Of a stretch of 8,198 nt of DNA, positions 6,623 to 8,198 are shown piece after piece. Source of the DNA: Chitinophagales bacterium (GTDB lineage: Bacteria > Bacteroidota > Bacteroidia > Chitinophagales > UBA2359); assembly GCA_020631035.1 (NCBI GenBank), contig JAHDIA010000253.1, positions 1 through 8,198 of the forward strand, read 5' to 3'. Below the pieces are notes generated by a model. The model did no database searches. It was not told the DNA's origin and worked only from the letters and a program-made list of their open reading frames with translations. The translations under genes and the position numbers were made by a program. Positions within the stretch are counted from its first letter, which is position 1; each line of letters opens with the position of its first letter.

Positions 6623-6757
6623 CGGAATAAAAATGGATAGAAGAGGAAACGGACGGAATAAAAATGGATAGAAGAGGAAACAGACGGAATAAAAATGGAT
6701 AGAAGAGGAAACGGGCGGAATAAAAATGGATAGAAGAGGAAACAGACGGAATAAAAA
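6623..6757 (+). repeat. 31-bp minisatellite, four full copies plus a partial fifth
   Basis: Units begin at 6623, 6654, 6685, 6716 and 6747, giving an exact 31-bp period. Each unit reads CGGAATAAAAATGG, then ATAGAAGAGGAAAC, then three bases that alone vary (GGA, AGA, GGG, AGA). The fifth copy breaks off after CGGAATAAAAA. The flanks at 6597-6622 and 6758-6775 look like diverged partial units (aacaggtggaacaaaaa). The purine-rich strand is the + strand. It lies 75 bp before the DinB-like gene. Because 31 is not a multiple of 3, long apparent frames here only reflect repetition. There are no unique spacers, so this is not CRISPR. Confidence 0.95.
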
Positions 6758-6831
6758 ACAGGTGGAACAAAAAAAGACAAGGAATAGTTATACAAAAGTG
6801 AGCCCCCAATAAATAACAAAACCTGTCAAAA

Positions 6832-7554
6832 ATGAGCAATGAAAATTTGAATGAAACTTCAGAGTCATCTGACTTGTCTCCAAAAGGCATGCATATGCCA
6901 GATTTGAAAAGCCTTTTGAATCAAAACAAAGACCACAAAATAGGTCCTCAATTAACAAGCATAGAAATTCCTACTTTAAAGAATCCTTCTGAAAAACTGG
7001 ACAAATACATCTTGAAAATTCAAGAACATTTGATTGAAACACATGCTGCTGTTTTGGGCTGGTTTAATGAGCCAGAGGAGATAAAACAATACAGACCCAA
7101 AAGTGGAGGATGGACCATTATAGAAATATTGGAACACATTACGTTGACAAGCCATTATTTGTTGATATTGATAGAGAAAGGGGCGAAGAAGGCATTGAAG
7201 AACATCCATAATTTGGAATTGGAAGAAGAGGTGGAAAATTACCATTTTGATTTGAGCCGTATTGATCCAATTGGAGTACATCAGTCATTTGATTGGATAC
7301 GGCCAGAACACATGGAACCCACGGGTGAGGTAGAAGAGTTTAAGATAAAAATAGTGGTAATGGGCGAGTTAAGTAGGTGTTTAAATTTGTTGCGTATTTT
7401 GGAAGGCGGTGCAGGATTGTTGTACAAAACAACAATGACCGTCAATGATTTGGGCAAATTGAATGTATACGAATACATTTATTTTTTGAGCAAACACGCA
7501 GAACGCCACATCCAACAAATGGAAAAAAACAAACAAGAATTCCGTAGGGGTTGA
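6832..7554 (+). CDS. DinB-like four-helix-bundle protein
   Basis: This 240-residue cytoplasmic protein belongs to the DinB/YfiT-like superfamily, whose members are metal-binding four-helix bundles, some being thiol transferases and many uncharacterised. The visible signature is GGWTIIEILEHITLTSHYLL (92-111), with Trp94 and His102, and SKHAERHIQQM (220-230), with His222 and His226. These three His would form the metal site. The helical domain covers about 52-235. The first 50 residues are polar and probably disordered, an extension beyond the usual domain. M20 and M22 are alternative starts, but ATG 6832 has a plausible context. Substrate cannot be inferred. The last codons and the TGA at 7552-7554 lie inside a GTAG-headed repeat (7544-7569), so the C-terminus RRG is repeat-derived. 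A minisatellite occupies its upstream region. Confidence 0.75.
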   Translation: MSNENLNETSESSDLSPKGMHMPDLKSLLNQNKDHKIGPQLTSIEIPTLKNPSEKLDKYILKIQEHLIETHAAVLGWFNEPEEIKQYRPKSGGWTIIEILEHITLTSHYLLILIEKGAKKALKNIHNLELEEEVENYHFDLSRIDPIGVHQSFDWIRPEHMEPTGEVEEFKIKIVVMGELSRCLNLLRILEGGAGLLYKTTMTVNDLGKLNVYEYIYFLSKHAERHIQQMEKNKQEFRRG

Positions 7555-7664
7555 CCTGTGTGTCAACCCGAACCAAAACCACCATTAATGTAGGGGTAGG
7601 TTTTATGCCTACCCGAACCCAACCCACATTATTTGTAGGGGTAGGTTTTATGCCTACCCGAACC
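7544..7664 (+). repeat. Tandem array of three GTAG-headed REP-like hairpins
   Basis: GTAG occurs at 7544, 7590 and 7635, giving units of 46 and 45 bp. Unit 1 pairs GGGTTGAC (7548-7555) with GTCAACCC (7562-7569). Units 2 and 3 pair GGGTAGG with CCTACCC (7594-7600 with 7608-7614; 7639-7645 with 7653-7659). Units 2 and 3 are identical over 31 bp (7589-7619 and 7634-7664). Each stem is followed by CGAACC, and the tails of units 1 and 2 are also alike (accattaat versus acattattt). Unit 1 overlaps the end of the DinB-like gene. The hairpin stems differ while head and tail are shared. Confidence 0.85.
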
Positions 7665-7684
7665 AAAAACGGGCGGCAGCAAAG

Positions 7685-7911
7685 CGTGAAGCGGATGGAA
7701 ACGCCCAAAGACGAAGCACAAACAGAACCGATGCCTACGCCCGATAGCAGTGGATATGGCGGTTTATGCGTAACGGAATATACGTGATACGTAGAGACAA
7801 GGCATGCCTTGTCTCCACTAGCGTGACAGTGAATTGAAATATTTACCGCAAAAGCCATAGAAACGAATAGCGGGGGCTCCCCGAAAAGACGCAAGCCCAA
7901 AGCGTTTCGTA
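7685..7911. repeat. Structured intergenic repeat element, copy 2, inverted and interrupted
   Basis: This block is the reverse-orientation relative of 4678-4790. Shared parts in order are AAGCGGATGG (7689-7698), CCTACGCCCGATAG with GGATA following (7734-7756), and ATAGAAACGAATAGCGGGG (7857-7875). A looser match follows at gcaagcccaaagcgtttcgt (about 7891-7910). In copy 1 the second and third parts are separated by only 4 bp, whereas here about 100 bp intervene. A short GGGG-gct-CCCC hairpin lies near 7872-7882. No gene is supported anywhere in 7555-8033, which is repeats followed by a terminator. Confidence 0.65.
7755..7859. mobile_element. Hairpin-forming insert with 22-bp central palindrome, MITE- or REP-like
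   Basis: Terminal TATGGC (7755-7760) and GCCATA (7854-7859) are complementary, and the arms continue imperfectly inward (GTTTATGCGTAACGGAATAT against ATATTTACCGCAAAAGC). At the centre GTAG (7791-7794) leads into a perfect 22-bp palindrome at 7794-7815, centred on GGCATGCC. The segment sits where copy 1 of the surrounding element has just 4 bp, so it looks inserted. It has no coding capacity and would have to be moved in trans. I see no certain target-site duplication. Confidence 0.5.
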
Positions 7912-7939
7912 CAAAAAATCAAATAATTCAAAATAAAAC

Positions 7940-7969
7940 AAGCTAGTCATAAGGACTAGCTTTATTTTT
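7940..7969 (+). terminator. Rho-independent terminator upstream of menD
   Basis: A perfect 9-bp stem pairs AAGCTAGTC (7940-7948) with GACTAGCTT (7954-7962) around a 5-nt loop, followed by TATTTTTA. It would stop transcripts coming from the DinB-like gene or the repeats and so isolates menD, whose start is 65 bp further on. The A-rich left flank could let it work in the other direction too. Confidence 0.75.
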
Positions 7970-8033
7970 ATAGATAAATTAGCGATTTCAAAACCGATTG
8001 CGCCTTTAAGATGTTTTTTAATAAACGAATCGC

Positions 8034-8198
8034 ATGAAGAATACGACGCACATAGGAATTCGACACCTCGCTGAGATTTGCGCCCAAAAAGGTGTAGATA
8101 CAGTTGTGTTTTCGCCAGGCTCTCGTTGTGCCCCAATGGTGATTGCCTTTAACCGCCATCCCCAAATCAAGACCTATACCATTACAGACGAACGTTCT
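8034..8198 (+). CDS. menD: SEPHCHC synthase of menaquinone biosynthesis (first 55 codons)
   Basis: The open frame begins at ATG 8034 and runs to the window edge. MenD is a thiamine-diphosphate enzyme that joins isochorismate and 2-oxoglutarate to give 2-succinyl-5-enolpyruvyl-6-hydroxy-3-cyclohexene-1-carboxylate, the step after MenF. The visible N-terminus matches the family: HLAEICAQKGVDTVVFSPGS (11-30), then RCAPMVIAFNRHPQIKTY (31-48) and the TDERS motif (51-55) that normally continues into the thiamine-binding region. The usual SPGSRNAP has Cys32 in place of Asn here. About 500 residues are missing off the edge. No Shine-Dalgarno or consensus -7 box is seen upstream. A 9-codon frame (8011-8037) ends in an ATGA overlap with this start. 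Confidence 0.9.
   Translation, partial: MKNTTHIGIRHLAEICAQKGVDTVVFSPGSRCAPMVIAFNRHPQIKTYTITDERS

Noticed and set aside
6623..6757. Possible CRISPR array
   Set aside because: The 31-bp units are directly adjacent with no unique spacers, and no cas gene is present.
6376..6890. Two overlapping leftward open frames with repeated FYPFLF-like peptides
   Set aside because: They are translations of the 31-bp minisatellite and of glnS antisense. The repeat keeps all frames open by chance and neither protein has a domain-like composition.
7551..7787. Rightward 78-codon frame with repeated VGVGFMPTRT peptide
   Set aside because: It is read entirely from the REP-like array and the interrupted repeat element; the peptide repeat simply mirrors the DNA repeat.
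7442..7900. Leftward 152-codon frame
   Set aside because: It crosses the same repeats and the antisense end of the DinB-like gene; the RVGIKPTPT peptides are repeat translations.
7843..8165. Leftward frames opposite menD
   Set aside because: The rightward menD N-terminus is clearly recognisable and the opposing peptides are not.

Overview
The window looks like a chromosomal stretch of a member of the Bacteroidota. The reasons are low GC, starts without a visible Shine-Dalgarno, a textbook Bacteroidota -7 box (TATCTTTG, consensus TAnnTTTG) ahead of glnS, a propeller-OmpA envelope protein, a bacterial GlnRS, menaquinone genes, and a small zinc-ribbon protein of a type I recall from this phylum. 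Genus or family cannot be assigned from the sequence alone.

Layout. 1-340: the start of a leftward zinc-ribbon protein, cut by the window edge. 525-899: a rightward short single-stranded DNA-binding protein, closed by a strong hairpin at 954-987. 900-1310: a 411-bp gap holding a two-copy tandem repeat and an inverted repeat. 1311-2345: isochorismate synthase (menF). 2383-4026: a secreted propeller plus OmpA-domain protein, converging on menF with a 37-bp gap. 4201-4647: a divergent single-domain response-regulator homologue that has lost its phospho-acceptor Asp and its conserved Lys. 4847-6535: glutaminyl-tRNA synthetase (glnS), with a repeat element and a clear promoter just upstream. 6832-7554: a DinB-like four-helix protein. 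8034-8198: the first 55 codons of menD, running off the right edge.

How the genes relate. menF and menD catalyse the first two committed steps from chorismate to menaquinone, yet here they are separated by about 5.7 kb of unrelated genes, one of them on the opposite strand. The rest are single housekeeping or envelope genes. No operon is obvious, and I see no defence, secretion or biosynthetic island.

The unusual content is between the genes. At least six hairpin sites start with GTAG, in several unrelated stem sequences, which resembles REP sequences mobilised by RAYT/TnpA-REP transposases. A structured element of about 110 bp occurs twice in opposite orientation (4678-4790 and 7685-7911); the second copy is split by a roughly 105-bp hairpin-forming insert with a perfect 22-bp palindrome at its centre. 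A 31-bp minisatellite and a nested palindrome fill the glnS-dinB-like gap. No transposase is present in the window, so mobilisation in trans is an inference.
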